Shown here one piece after another: positions 49,331-61,933 of a stretch of 64,000 bases of DNA. The stretch spans positions 14,825,860 to 14,889,859 of the forward strand of contig OX393571.1 in NCBI GenBank assembly GCA_947652115.1. The letters are read 5' to 3'. The position numbers and the translations under genes are program-made. This stretch comes from Blastomussa wellsi. Its lineage: Eukaryota > Cnidaria > Anthozoa > Scleractinia > Plerogyridae. The notes under the pieces are model-generated. The model searched no databases and was not told the origin of the DNA. It was given only the letters and a program-made list of their open reading frames with translations. Every line of letters starts with the position of its first letter. The first letter of the stretch is position 1.

Positions 49331-49650
49331 CTATTATTACAAGAGTTTGTATGGGAATATAATGATCATACAAAATAGTTCAAAATAAGGAGCAAAAATA
49401 AAAAAATCGACTTACCTGTACTGCTGTGTGCATAACTCATGTTTTTATGGCATTTGAAGGAGTGTCAGAGCAATTCCAGCTTCTCGGTCTTCCTCTCCAT
49501 GTATATAGAATCACTTTGAAACACCTCCAAACGCCATAAAAACTCAAGTTATACACACAACAGGACAGGTAAATCGATTTTATCATTTTTTCTCTTTATT
49601 TTGAACTATTTTGTACGATCATTATATTTCCATACAAACTCTTATAATAG
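49331..49650. mobile_element. 320-bp foldback element upstream of ATPAF1
   Basis: Arms of about 130 bases: AGAGTTTGTATGGGAATATA, AATAGTTCAAAATAAGGAG, ATCGACTTACCTGTACTGC on the left all recur inverted on the right. About 260 bases upstream of the ATPAF1 start codon. Confidence 0.88.
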
Positions 49651-50159
49651 CATCATGTTGATGGTTCCCAAAGGAGCTACATGTGCTAACATTCCATTAC
49701 CAATGGATGACGGATGTGAATCCATATTGCATTTCAAAAATATTTGGATGTCTGGTTGGAATGGATACCATGCCGGGAAATGTGTTTTGTGATATTGAAA
49801 AAACTCTCTAAACATAACAGTGTGAAACAAAGCAAATCCTATATAAAATACACTAAACAAGGCCAACAAAACTCAGAAAAGTTATATTTTTTTATAGTTC
49901 TACCAAATACAAGCCAATAGGCTTAAACATATTGGCTCATATACTCAGGAGGGTGATGTTTGGAAGGATTTTTGTGATCAAGATTTGGGTAGTCCCCTAC
50001 AAGCATAATTTTTGCATCCCTGTCCCTAATCCAGTTCTGGTTCCCTCTGTCACACAATGGCACAAGAGCGTTGCATTGCGTGACAGAGAGAGGGCCAGAA
50101 CTGTACCCTGTCCCCTCTCAACCCATGATAACAGGGCTTATCCTGGTTTCTGTAGCTTG

Positions 50160-50365
50160 AAGCGACCAGGAGTACTGCTACTCACCCCTGGATGGGATGC
50201 AAGTCTATCACAAGGTTCCCCCCCAGCATTAAATCCACTGGTACCCATTTATACACCTGGGGGAATAGGGGCACTATGAAAGTAAAGTGTCTTGGCCAAG
50301 AAAACAACAGAGCGCCCCAGCCGAGGATCAAACACAGACTGCTTAACCTAAGAACCATTCATTAA
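50160..50365 (-). repeat. Dispersed SINE-like repeat, inverted copy 3
   Basis: CCTGGATGGGATGCAAGTCT, ATTAAATCCACTGGTACCCA, GAAAGTAAAGTGTCTTGGCC; same order as 38966-39205. Confidence 0.7.
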
Positions 50366-50630
50366 ACACATACACAGCAATGTCTGAGAAACAGTTTAAT
50401 AACGATGGCGACTTCTCTTATATTCTTTGCACCAAGCATAACACAAGACCTAATAACAATTATAGCAGCAAAACCGAAAAACAAAAAATGCTTCCATGTA
50501 CACAGCAATTAAATACCAAAAAACTGCCTTCATTTACACTGAGATTAAATACTAAAAAAATTCATTTCTGTAAATAAAACACTAAGTAGAAAGTGGAATT
50601 CATATTGCAAAATATTTTCATAGCCCTCTG

Positions 50631-51688
50631 TCACTGTTTTGAAAAGTAATTGTCCATCTTCTTGGTGTCTGGGACAATCTGAAATAAAATTCAAAACAGA
50701 GTTTTAAGCAAGGTAAGAAGGTAACAACTTTTTCCCACAAAATAGAGCTTTAAAGTTCCTGCGTCGGCCACACCCAATGAAGATGACCGCGAGTTGCTTT
50801 TAAAAAAAGAGTCCTGGTTCTAGAATGGGTCATTGACGTCAAGTCAGGAATCGTCAAATCTTCCTGTCAGTTCATTTCACTGTTAATTCCGAAGTTTGAT
50901 TAACTGTAACGGATTTCATCCGAATAATATGTCTGATAGACACCTTAAGTTGACAAATAATTATTTCAAGTGGGATAGCAATGCCCAGAGGTCTAATCTC
51001 AAGGATATTCAAACTTAAAATTAGTCAAAACAAGTATAAAACAAACACTACTTTAATAATACTCACAGTGTCCTTTCCTGGGCGCCATCCCGCAGGGCAA
51101 ACTGAAATTAAATTATAGAGGAAAAATTAATCAGAGGTATAAACAAATGGTTGACAGCAGAGGAGTTGGTTCAATCGGACCAACAGACAATCTCAAAGCA
51201 AGTTTCCTCTGAAAGTTATGACAACTCTCTCAAAACTGTAAACCTTGGGTGACACCATTGGAATTTACAGACAAAAGGTGGGTTAGTTATTAAGCAAAGT
51301 GGGTAAGAGAGCAATCGTTCTGTCCTGGCAAATAAGAAAAACAGTCATGGAGTCACGAAAGTGAAATTCAAATTTTTGAAAAGGACATGCAATAGTTACT
51401 GCTGCCCAGCACATTCAACAGTTTCCATTGAAACAAGAATGAAAGTTTGAACAGCCCTCAATAGACCTTTTTAGCTACGTATGTAAATTGCCCATTTCAG
51501 ATCATGTGATGCTCTCCCGAGAATTACTCCTTTGTCCATTTGGAAATTTTTCATTCATTTCAGCATGGATTTGTTTGAATTTGAAAGCAATAAGTCTCAC
51601 GGGTATCATCACGTGATCTGAAATTGGGCAAGAAACAAACAAAGCTAAAAAGGTCTATTCTTACATTGTACGACTTGATATTGTTGCC

Positions 51689-51719
<31 letters not shown>

Positions 51720-54700
51720 CTTTATTTAAGTGTTAATGTATTTAGCACTACTGTGCTAATGGGACACTGTAAATACGTAAAGAAATATTGTAACTGGCAG
51801 GAGGCAGACCAGTTAGCTATTTACAAAGTGTGGAGGAGTTGAATACGGAACCAATTAAGACAAATCCATTTTAGTGGCAGGGAGGAGGACTCGAACCCGG
51901 GACCACCAGATTACAAGTCCAGCGCCCTGACCACTAGGCCACGCTCGCCATGGTAATATTGATAAGTCATAACAGCTACAGCTTAAAGAGTTTTGCAAAA
52001 GCCATCTAACTATAGAACGCAATCGTTACACAAGCTAAAAAATATTTTTAAGTTGGCATCAGCAAGTGGAAGAGTAGGCAGTTATGTGAAGTTGAGATGT
52101 TTGTCGTGAGCCGACTGCTATAACCAGAGTAAATGGAGACATAACCAAGTGACCAGTAGAATTCTGGCAGTCACTGGCTTGCTTTGAAACCCATGTGGTC
52201 AAATTCTACAATCTAATACTAGCAGAGAAATTCTTACTCACCCTCTCCATGTTGGTCTGTATACTGGAAGGCTTGGACCAGACGAAGAACCTCGTCAACT
52301 GATCTTCCTACAGGTAAATCATTAACAGTGATCTGCCGCAGGATTCCTTTGTCGTCAATAATAAATAAACCTCTGTTCAAAACAAAGATACAAAAACTAC
52401 TCACAAAACTAGATAACAGAAATCCATTTTCAAAATAGGCTTAGTTTTTTCCCCCGACAAAATCTACCATCGAGAAAATATAAACAAAATGTCAGATTTA
52501 GCAACGGCCATTGGTCACTGCTCTCAAGAAAAAGAAACATCATCGAGACTTTCTTAGTTCTTAGTTCTTACTTGATAATGATCCCACAAGAAAAAATTGA
52601 ATTTGAACTTACATCTAAATCCAAATGGCTGTTTCATATTAGATCAGAATATTAAATGAAAGCATTTTTGACACCAGCTTTCTTGAGAATGCTTAGGGGG
52701 AACACTTAGAGAAATGAATTAAAGCTAGAAGTTTCAAATAGCGTTCAAAATGTCACTGTGCAATGAGCTGAATTTTCGTGTCTAGCGTTTGAACTTATTA
52801 ATTAAACTTTGTGTGGAATTCATCTTACATGTAATTTTCCCCAATTTGAAAGAAAAATTCCCTGTTCAATCCTGATCAGGGATAAAGACTAGAAGAAAAT
52901 AATTGAAACAAACTGTTACCTCAGGGCTACACCTTGGTCTTCAAGCAAAATACCATAGTCCTTGGAAATTTGCTTCGTTATATCAGATAGGAGAGGAATT
53001 TCCATTGGTCCTAATCCTCCCTTTTTACGTGGAGAATTAGTCCTAAAGTAAGTGACAATTACATTAAAAACATAAGGTACTAAGATGTAAAGAATCTACG
53101 GGGCAGAGAAGTCAAGTAATTTCAAATAGCCTAAAAGAGTCGTAAAAGTGCACTCTGCACTAAAAAGGATAAGCAGAAAAACCCAGAGTGCCTAAATAGG
53201 TGGGTCATTTTTTCGTCCAAAAAGCCATCTCAAAATTTTCTTTTGCCTGCATACCTGAACAAAAATGTCATAAAATGTGATGTGTATGGAAACAAAGTGG
53301 GCTGCTTGTTGTTTGGAGCTGATTTAGCCCATAACTGGCCAGGTATCAATGGATTAAAAGCAGTAAAATTTTCTCAAGATACCAATGATGTCTGTTGTAG
53401 CAAGAGTTTGAAAATGTGCAATAGTATACCATTAGAAATACAAAGGATTACAAAATACTTAGTCATCAGTGGCCTTACCAAGCTAAATGTGAATATTGGG
53501 AATCTACAGAACAAGCGATGACCTCACAGTTAATAGCATGGAACTCCTTCACTCGGTCACTAAAAGAGATGATTTCTGTGGGACAAACAAATGTGCTATA
53601 AGGGAAAATAAAAAAAAATATAATCAGTGCTAAATCAATCATATGAAAACGCAAAGAATAACAGAATGTCATTTTGAAATAAAGAGGATGAAATCTGCTT
53701 TAAATCATCCTTTATACAATATCATGGATAACAAAATTACTCCTTACTTTTGGTGCAAAATTTCAGCATTAATTTGCAAATTCACATGTGAAATTATAAA
53801 ATTGCCATGGCAATGTTTGGCACGAAATTTCTTGATACAATAAAGTCAGAAACCCACGACCGTGAGTGTAATTTGTCATCTATGATATTAAGATAATCAA
53901 ATCTTCTACTTGTGAAATTAGGAAATAATTTCACTTGTGTTTCACTTGTGTTTTTTAATAATTTCCCTTGCCAACAGGCTCAGGGAAACTTGCATAAAAT
54001 TGTTTCCTAATTTCACTCGTCAACCACTTGATTACCCATACTTACAATGCTGACACAACTGTTTTATTTCACAGCTACATTTTGAAGGTATATTTGTAAA
54101 AATGCCTGTAAATTTGACACTTCTTTAAAATAAATACTTAAATAGTTCAATACTTCCTGTTGCATTTTCCCCACTTACTACATGTACAATCAATATTACA
54201 TTTTAAACAGTTTGCCATTTCAATTAATTTATGGTAATTCATAGAGACATCGAAGAACACAAGCATAAAACAAAGATCAGGATTGCTGTAGAATGACAAG
54301 ACAGCTAAGCTTTTCCCACGAAACAATACCTCAAGCCTTTACACAGCTGCCGTAAATTATTTGAACTTTCCAACTTTGGCCGGAGAAAATCTCCCTGTAC
54401 AAATTTGTTATCTGATCCATTATGGAAGAAATTTGCACTTGGACCTGGGGGCATGTCACTTACCCACCAAAGAATAAATTTGCTGAAAATAATCATGTGT
54501 CAAGGAAAGGAAATACAACATTCATACATTGAACATTTTGTATTTCAACAATTCTAGAATTTTGACAAGCAGTTGACAAAGAATGGGAAATTTTCCCTGG
54601 CCAATATAATATCAAAAATTTCAATTAAATTTATTTAATAAATAATTTACATCAAACAAATTTCTCAATAAGGTATGATCAAATTTATCCAGCAAATTCA

Positions 54701-55907
54701 GCAGTTGATATATGATATCATAGCCTCAAAATCTACAACAAATAATTTGCATGCAGGTTAACTTTGATTCGCCTATTCTTTGGAATTTCAGTTTTCACTT
54801 ATTTACTATACAGGAAAACTAAAACAAAGAAATTAACAGCTCGAAACGGTCGCGAGTTGGATTCAAATTTCAATGGCTTCAAAGATTAGACAAATTTCTG
54901 ACGCAATTTTCGCTTTTTCCGGGATGAAATGATGAAATGGTGAAGCAAGGGAAACTCAGCTATTGTCATTTCGTAATTAACGTCGCTTTTGAGATAAAAA
55001 GACGTTTTGATTTATCAAGAGTTAAGAATCTAAACGTCTAAACGGTAATAGGCCCAATATCTATGCATAAATATTTATATGTAAGGGACTTCTTTTCCCC
55101 TGAAAAGACAAGCTTGGGAATACGATTTACCGTCCAGGTGAATTTCAATTTTAGCAAACAACGAACTAAGAAATCGATCAAATTTTAAAGAGCAAACGAG
55201 CTAACATAACATTACATAATAGCCAGATATCCAGACAACGCTTTGTTTACATGTAACACTCACACTTGAAAGAATATAAGCTTGGTACAGCTGTACATGT
55301 TAAGCCGTCATTTGGAGAACAAGATTGCAAACAAGCGAAAATCTCGACTTAAATAGCACCGACAAAAACACCTCTTCCGTTTTAAGTGAAATATTTCTTT
55401 GCTTTCACTTTACAATTTACAAAATTCAAAGCTCGAAATGACTAACATTTGTACCTGACCCCAACGAGAATTGAAATTTTACGCAAGCAAAACCCACACC
55501 ATTAAGGGCAATATTTGTGTCATTTAACAAACGAAAGTGAAAATATATAAATAACTAAACCTCCAGAAACGCTTTAGAGCAACGGGGAATGGGTTATACG
55601 CGCTGTGGGAATCAAAATGTGTACACGCACATGTACAATCTTGAGAATTTCTGGAAGCGTGAAGCAGGATGAAGTGAGCTTTTAAAATACTTACAAATCG
55701 AGCGGATAGAAGAACAGAACCAGATATTTTCCTAAAAATAAACAGAATGCAGTTAGAAAAATCTACTGTACTGTAGTTCAAGGATTGAAAAATATAATTA
55801 ATCATACCTTTGTAGTCCGACAATTTGACATCAACGAATTCGCCGTGTTTATTGACGGCAGTCCCAGAAAATGGCGGTGCCGGTTTCTGAATGAAAGCTT
55901 TACTCAT
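50631..55907 (-). CDS. Typical 2-Cys peroxiredoxin (Prx1/2 type), complete, 7 exons
   Basis: Thiol peroxidase that reduces hydrogen peroxide with thioredoxin; probably cytosolic since no targeting sequence precedes [11 protein letters not shown]. Exons on the - strand: 55907-55808, 55731-55695, 53595-53479, 53042-52920, 52372-52242, 51101-51067, 50678-50631. All phases fit and give 196 residues (human PRDX1 199). Motifs: YPLDFTFVCPTE with peroxidatic Cys50, conserved DSQYSHLAW and GLFIIDDKG, and VCPAGW with resolving Cys171. GGLG and the C-terminal YFSKQ are both present; in eukaryotic Prx they go with sensitivity to over-oxidation and peroxide signalling. An upstream in-frame ATG (55949) exists but MSKAF aligns with family starts. 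PRDX1 versus PRDX2 cannot be settled for a cnidarian. Confidence 0.95.
51460..51659. mobile_element. 200-bp MITE with AATAGACCTTTTTAGCT ends
   Basis: Left AATAGACCTTTTTAGCT, right AGCTAAAAAGGTCTATT; inner arms CAGATCATGTGATG and CATCACGTGATCTG. In peroxiredoxin intron 5. Shares the AATAGACC end with two other elements here. Confidence 0.85.
51697..51947 (-). mobile_element. tRNA-derived SINE with 11-bp target duplication
   Basis: On the - strand: tRNA-like head (51947-51880) with A box TGGCCTAGTGG, an anticodon-like stem-loop CTGGA-CTTGTAA-TCTGG (loop would give TGT, Thr) and B box GGTTCGAGTCC, then a ~150-base body, CTTAAATAAAG and a (TTA)n tail. GCCATGGTAAT lies on both sides (51686-51696 and 51948-51958). 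In peroxiredoxin intron 5. Confidence 0.88.
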
Positions 55908-58400
55908 GACCGAGCTGCAAAGAAGAGGAAAATTGGTCTCATGAAACATGAAAAAATAAGTTCTTCAGGTGATAATTGTTGACACAAATAACGTACCCGT
56001 TTTACGGAACACAACCATACGTTCCCACGAGGGCAAAATGTAAATGAACCGAATATGTACGCACGTGAAAATTTATCTGGAGCAAACTGGAGCTCAGTTT
56101 TCCTCGCCGATGTATGAGAACGAGGCACGACTCCTTCCTCTCCCAAGGATTGCTAAAAGGGAAGTTAGACTTTCTCATTTCCGGTTGTAGGCAAGTCTAA
56201 CGAGAAGTGTGTGTACGGGTTTAAGATTAATACATATCTCACGTACAGACTTCCAAGAAAAAATGGAAGTCATTTCATCAAATTCCAATTTCTTGTTAAA
56301 GTGATTAACACATGGGACATTTACCCCAGCTGGGGAGGGGGGTACCATACCATTTTATATGTATTCAAATAAAATGTACCAGAAGCTAAGTTATTTTCTG
56401 CTTCTGGGATATTCAAGCATATAATTAACTCTTGGGCAACATATAAGCATTACATGTAAAACTATCTTTAGAGACTCTTATCTCTGTCTTGGAGGTATAG
56501 AGATATTGATCTGTGATATTGTATTCACTGTCATATTTTCATTGCAGTGTCTAATTTGGTATTCTTATCAGAGATATTGAGATACTGCAAAGTCATTCAA
56601 AGAGTAGATGTCAATTACTGCCTTTCAATTGTATGCCCTTCTATGACACCAAAAACTGCAAATCCTAATTGAGACGGCTGTAAATCAAGCTTTCTCAAAG
56701 TTTAACACCCAATTTTTCTGCAAGCCCTAGTTTGTAAATCAAAATAATAAAGTAATGAAAAAATATATATTGACATATAGTTCAACCATGGACACTTCTA
56801 TTCTGCTGAGCCTGACATCAGAAGAAATGTTCAAAAGTTTATTACAAAGATAAGCATTGTGTGAATATAAATTGCACAAAATGAGCTGTCAAACTACAAA
56901 AATAAAAGCAGATTTAGTTCTATTGTTGTAAAAAAGAGGAGAAAACTGGTTACAATATTCAATTGTCTATATTTATCCACTGTGGTATATTCCTCAAATA
57001 TCTTACAACATTTGTGGTGTTGGTGTCTGCATACACCCTACCCAGCATTAGATTTAATATTATGTGCGTGAAACAATAGCACTCATTCTTTGCATCTCTA
57101 TACTACCAGCCTGAGGTTTAAATATGCAGTTCCAGAAAAAATTCATACCCACCCCACAGAAGGTCAATGGAAATTCTGAGGGGATGGGGGTTAGGTTCTC
57201 AAAAGCCAAATTTTTTAAAGGAAAGTATGGGGCTTAACTGGAATTTCCAGAGGGGTGAGGGGGTTCAAACCAAAAAACCTTCCATGGGTGGGGTAGGGAT
57301 ATTTTCTGGAACAGCACAATGAGCAAATGTGCCCTGTTGACCCAAGGGTGTAGCCAGGGGGTCCTGGGGTCCCCGTGACACATGACCCCTCCCCCCAATG
57401 TGGTGAGTACAATGGGTGTGAACCCCCCCCCCCCCCTTTGAAAAATCCTGACTACACCCATGCCTGTTGACTATCGCTCATATAAAACAAAGATGTAGTA
57501 GACATTCAGATTCACTGATTTCCAATAAAAATATGCGGACTCTGCCAGCACACACTATTAACTTTTAAGGCAATCAGAGGCAGTATGACTCCAAACTGTA
57601 ATGGGATTTCTACCTTTTAATAAACTTTAAACTTTTTTCCTTCAAAGTAAAGGTGAACTACCATTATAACCTCGTAGATGAAAAGGCGATAAATTTTTGC
57701 GAGATTTCGGTACGCGACGTGCGAGAAACGGGCGCAACGACACATTGACACGCGTTACATGAAATTATCTTGCATTATTATGCGAGTCGTACACAGTGTT
57801 GTAGCGAAGATGTGGTAAAATACATGTAATCCACCTTTTCTACAAACCTGAGCTTTGAAATCGGAGGAAGGGATATGGTAATTTTAGTTACAATTGACGT
57901 TATCTGCATCATATATCCAAAATGAGCGCTGATGTTACTTAGCTAGCGAGTGAGATGAAGTCCCAAAATAATATCCAAACCAAATTTGCATATAATTTCC
58001 ATTTCCTCTAACTGAAGTTATTCACAAACGACATTATACTCAGCTCTGCAATTTACCTATTGTATATTGTGCTTGTATTAATTAACAAACGACAAGTACT
58101 TGAGGTTGGGCGTATTGACGTTTGGTTTCCATACACAAATAAACTTACAATTATTAACCTTTTATAAGTAGTACCAATCTGCAAACGTTTATAACACTGC
58201 CGTTTATTACGTATTTCCGCGTAGAATCAGAAAAAAATAATTTCTTTCAGGAAATCGTAGTCACAGTTCGGTTTAGGTAGTTAAAAAGCTTAAACACAAC
58301 TTAATAAACTTGAAATAAATGACAGAGTACAATGTACTTATAAAACACTTATATATTATTGCCTTACACACATATTTTATTGCCTTACTAGCAGATCTGC
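55908..58400. other. Upstream of the peroxiredoxin, then intergenic
   Basis: 55908-56200 must hold the peroxiredoxin promoter and 5'UTR, but no motif is decisive. 56200-58400 is AT-rich with a G-rich patch at 57150-57300 and a C tract near 57423; no gene recognised. Confidence 0.4.
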
Positions 58401-58927
58401 AAAAAATTTCAAACAGCTCGCAGTCGAATGCAAAAATACAGGCCCACTCACCTTGAGGTGGAAAACGTTCTGCGAGCGAACTCGTACAGAGGAACAGCAC
58501 TCGCGCTTCGAACTTGGTGTAGATTGGATTTGGGGCAAAATGTACGGCAGATTTGAGGAGCGATCCTCCTTGTTACGAGCGAAAATCCCGCAGCAGACAT
58601 TTGGAACACCACAAAGACTTTCACAACAAACTACGCTGTGAAATCTGTAGAACTTTCTTCGAACTTGGAATTACTTGGAATTTATTGCAGACAATTGAGC
58701 CCGCGTTACGTCAGCGCTTGGGTTGAACATTTGGAATGGACTGCGGCAGTCCTGCGCCAGGACTGGGGAATGCCGTAAACCGGAATGCAACGGATGCACA
58801 CAAGGTATATTTTACAATGAATACATGTTTTTCACAGACATCTTGGAATACAATTCTTTCGGCACACCAATAAACTGGAAAAGATATAGCGCGTTGAGTC
58901 TCAAGCCAGATATATTTTAAAAAAGTC

Positions 58928-58980
58928 TAACCTGCGAACACAGAAACAAAAGTCGGAAATCCGTCTGTGTTCGCAGGCTA
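58928..58980. mobile_element. 53-bp palindrome related to 37978-38058
   Basis: TAACCTGCGAACACAG on the left and CTGTGTTCGCAGGCTA on the right. Flanking bases match only 6 of 9, so a target duplication is doubtful. Confidence 0.65.
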
Positions 58981-60189
58981 GATAAAATCAGACCTGAGGT
59001 GAAGATCAAATGAAGTAGTCGATAAAAACTAAAGAACAAAATTTTAATAAAACAACACAGTTATATTTGTTTGAATCTTCCAGGAATATTACCTCTCGTG
59101 GCTGGTAGCGAGTCCATCAAACGCCTTCCCCCACTCCCCCCCCCCCCCCCGGGAGTGCAGAGGTACCACAGCATTTTCGCATCTGGCCAAAAGAAAACCG
59201 TTAACGCAATGACCCGGCCAGTGATAAAACCTGGGCCCCGAGTGTAAAGGGATAAGGGTTCAACTCACTGACTATTAGTATGTGGGCACAAAATTTGCAT
59301 GTCACACAAATTTGTCAAATGTAGTACACTAATATTTTCTACATATGTGCGCAGTGTGCGAACCTTAGTAAATACCTAACTATGACGCCATCTTGCAACG
59401 ACAGGTAACGGATGACGTCATGGCCTAAAAATGGGAATTATTTAAAAGCCTCAACATCTCTGCAAAATTTGCGGGTATTTGAAGGTTAAGGCATCCCCAA
59501 ACGAGGAAGTTGCGGAAACATTATTTCGCATTATTGTTTTCTTGGCACAAAGGAGGAAACGTTTGTTACAGAAGCAATAGTGTTTCCGAAAAAATCGAAA
59601 GATTGTGTTCTCGAAAACAAAATTTGCTTCCGCAACAAAATATGCGACAGTTTCGCTGGAAACTTTTTCCTTGTTTGCGGAGAACAGTACAATGCACTCC
59701 AAATTTCTTAAGGTATCAGTACCTTTTCTATCACATTATTCGAACTACTCGATTTTCAAAACGGCACGCGAGACTGTAATTATGAAGTGGGCCCACAACG
59801 AACACCATTCGCTTTTAAAACAGACCTAAAGTTCCAATCATGGACCACCAGGCTTGTCAATTTAGCTCCGCACTAACACTTCTTTGAGAAAGACACTGCT
59901 TTTGCAGCATAACGTTACGGCGTTCGCAACAAAGCTAAGTCTGCATTCGAGCCTAATGACACATTAGGTCGGCGCTTATCTCCGGCTCAGGCTTTTAGCC
60001 TGTTTTATTTTCCATATTTTCCATATGTTGCTTTATAAATTGTTTCATTTAGCAGGCCCCATAGCGCATTTTGGACGGCCACTTTTCGAATCCTGAATAA
60101 AAGCCTGCTCTGGCTTCCATAGAAGCAATCGACTTGTGCTATGTCTACTCTAGCCTAGATGGGAAGTTAGCACATCGCAGTCAGGGTTA
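58981..60189. other. Intergenic, nothing certain
   Basis: 59485-59700 repeats the theme TTCCGCAAC / GTTGCGGAA and may be a decayed inverted-repeat element of the 27.8-kb type. No gene recognised. Confidence 0.4.
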
Positions 60190-60290
60190 CCTGGCAACCT
60201 CACACAGCTTTTTCATTCGATGGTGCACTTTATACACCTAGGTATAGAGACGCACTGTGAAAGTAAAGTGTCTTGCACAGGAACACAATA
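60190..60290 (-). repeat. Part copy of the dispersed SINE-like repeat
   Basis: TTTATACACCTAGGTATAGA and ACTGTGAAAGTAAAGTGTCT, as in the 50.2-kb copy. Confidence 0.55.
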
Positions 60291-60445
60291 AAATTGCACC
60301 GGGACTTTATCAAATATCCTCTTCTCTGCCTCTTTTCCTTGCTCCGATGTGCGCGGCCTGGGGAGCCAGGTTGGTGCCACCTTCAATCATGGACAGAAGC
60401 AGTTGAGACATGCGCGAGTTTTCAATCTCCAATTTTTACATTTCG

Positions 60446-60527
60446 ACCCCCTCTCCCCTTTTCAATGTTGTAACCACGTGACAGGGTCCACGGAGCGTAT
60501 CTCAACATTGAAAAGGGGGACGGGGAG
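60446..60527. mobile_element. Short foldback element
   Basis: CCCCCTCTCCCCTTTTCAATGT and its inverse ACATTGAAAAGGGGGACGGGG. Confidence 0.6.
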
Positions 60528-61480
60528 GTTTGACTATCGACAAAAAGGTGTTTTTTCAATTACGGAAGGACGCGGATAGAAAGCGTTTGTTTTGCTCAAA
60601 TGTGTCAACACTTTCGTCCCATAATTGTTGCTATTGGACGATGTAGCAGCTCTCGTAGGGTCTCACATGAATGGCTCGATACCCTGCGCGAAAACAACAG
60701 AACAAACAACAGGAACAATGCCCCTAGCCCCTAAAACAATAACAAGTGCTACCGCTTACGAGAGTTGCTACACTACTGTTGCTATTTGGTACTTTCGCTG
60801 TCACCTATAAAAAGATAAGCGCTAAAGAAAAGAAAAACTGACAAGAAACGCAGGAGATTGAAAACATTTTTATTTAAAATTATCAAATTCAAATATTAAA
60901 CTACACATACATTTTATACAATAATACAATTCGAATGGTCATTTTTACACTATAATTGCGCCAACAAAACTTATTCAAAGCAAAGGTTTCCTTAAAGTAT
61001 ACCAGGAAAAAAGGTACGTGTCGCCCACTTACGGCAGGGAGGGGGTATAACTGGTAATAATTTTGGTCGATCAATTTAAACCTAGGCGGCAAATGAATAT
61101 TTTCAATTTTCAACTCTATATCGTATCAAATAAATGCTATCATTATAATTATATTATTTTTATTATTCTTATTACGCTTATTAAATTAAAAACCAGTGAC
61201 ACATAAGTGAAACGGTGAATAGTGATCATTAATACGTTCTTTAATTTATTTTCCACAAGATAAAAGCAGGCAAATATTAGAATAACTATATCCATGAAAG
61301 TATTGATTCCACTCATAAATAGTTCTCATTATAGAAATGGCGCGTTTTCAAACACGTGAGAAGCGGCCATATTGGATTGCTGAAACAAAAGACGATGTTT
61401 GCATAAAATAGCGAACAATTCGCGGAGGATTGGTTTGGGAAACCAACATGGCCGCTTTTCTTTGTTTTGGGAAACCAATA
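60528..61480. other. Possible 3' region of a - strand gene; otherwise nothing recognised
   Basis: TTTATT near 60870 is an AATAAA on the - strand, after a 70-residue frame (61113-60901). This could be the 3' end of the PLC gene, but I could not join it in phase with the PLC exon. Confidence 0.2.
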
Positions 61481-61483
61481 TGG

Positions 61484-61543
61484 CTGCCGTTCCCAGGGTT
61501 CTCTCTCTTCCTCCAAGAGAGAGGATCCTGGGAACGAGGTTGG
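61484..61543. mobile_element. Palindrome of the GGGAACGAGGTTG family, copy 3
   Basis: CGTTCCCAGGGTTCTCTCTC and GAGAGAGGATCCTGGGAACG around TTCCTCCAA. Confidence 0.7.
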
Positions 61544-61933
61544 CTCTTAACATGGGTATTTTAAAATTTAATCATAACTTTTATAGCTACACAGCTTTAT
61601 TATTATTTATTCTTAATTTATGTCTTTTTAAGCAGCAAATTCCTCTCAATTCGGTCAAAAGCGCTTTTCTAACTTGTATTTCCAAACTGAGTAATAATCA
61701 TGATAGCACACCGGTGTTAATGCCATCCCTAGAAAATCGCGCAAAAACAAATCAGAACTCAAAGTAAAAACCTTGCAACCAGTTCTCAGAGACCACGATT
61801 CCCTTGAGCAGCGGTCGGGAAACTGGATAAGCTTTATAAGGGTAAAGCGGGCTCTGAGGACGAGATTGGTGACAAGCGCGCAATCAACTTGCAAATTGAG
61901 GCAAAATTAGGCAAAACTGACAACTGGCGAAAA

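Noticed and set aside
51880..51949. Functional tRNA-Thr gene
   Set aside because: The acceptor and T stems do not pair properly, it is joined to a SINE body and tail, and it is flanked by a target duplication.
60901..61113. Last exon of the PLC gene
   Set aside because: A plausible acceptor exists but its phase does not fit the phase-0 end of the exon at 63351, and the 70 residues show no PLC similarity.
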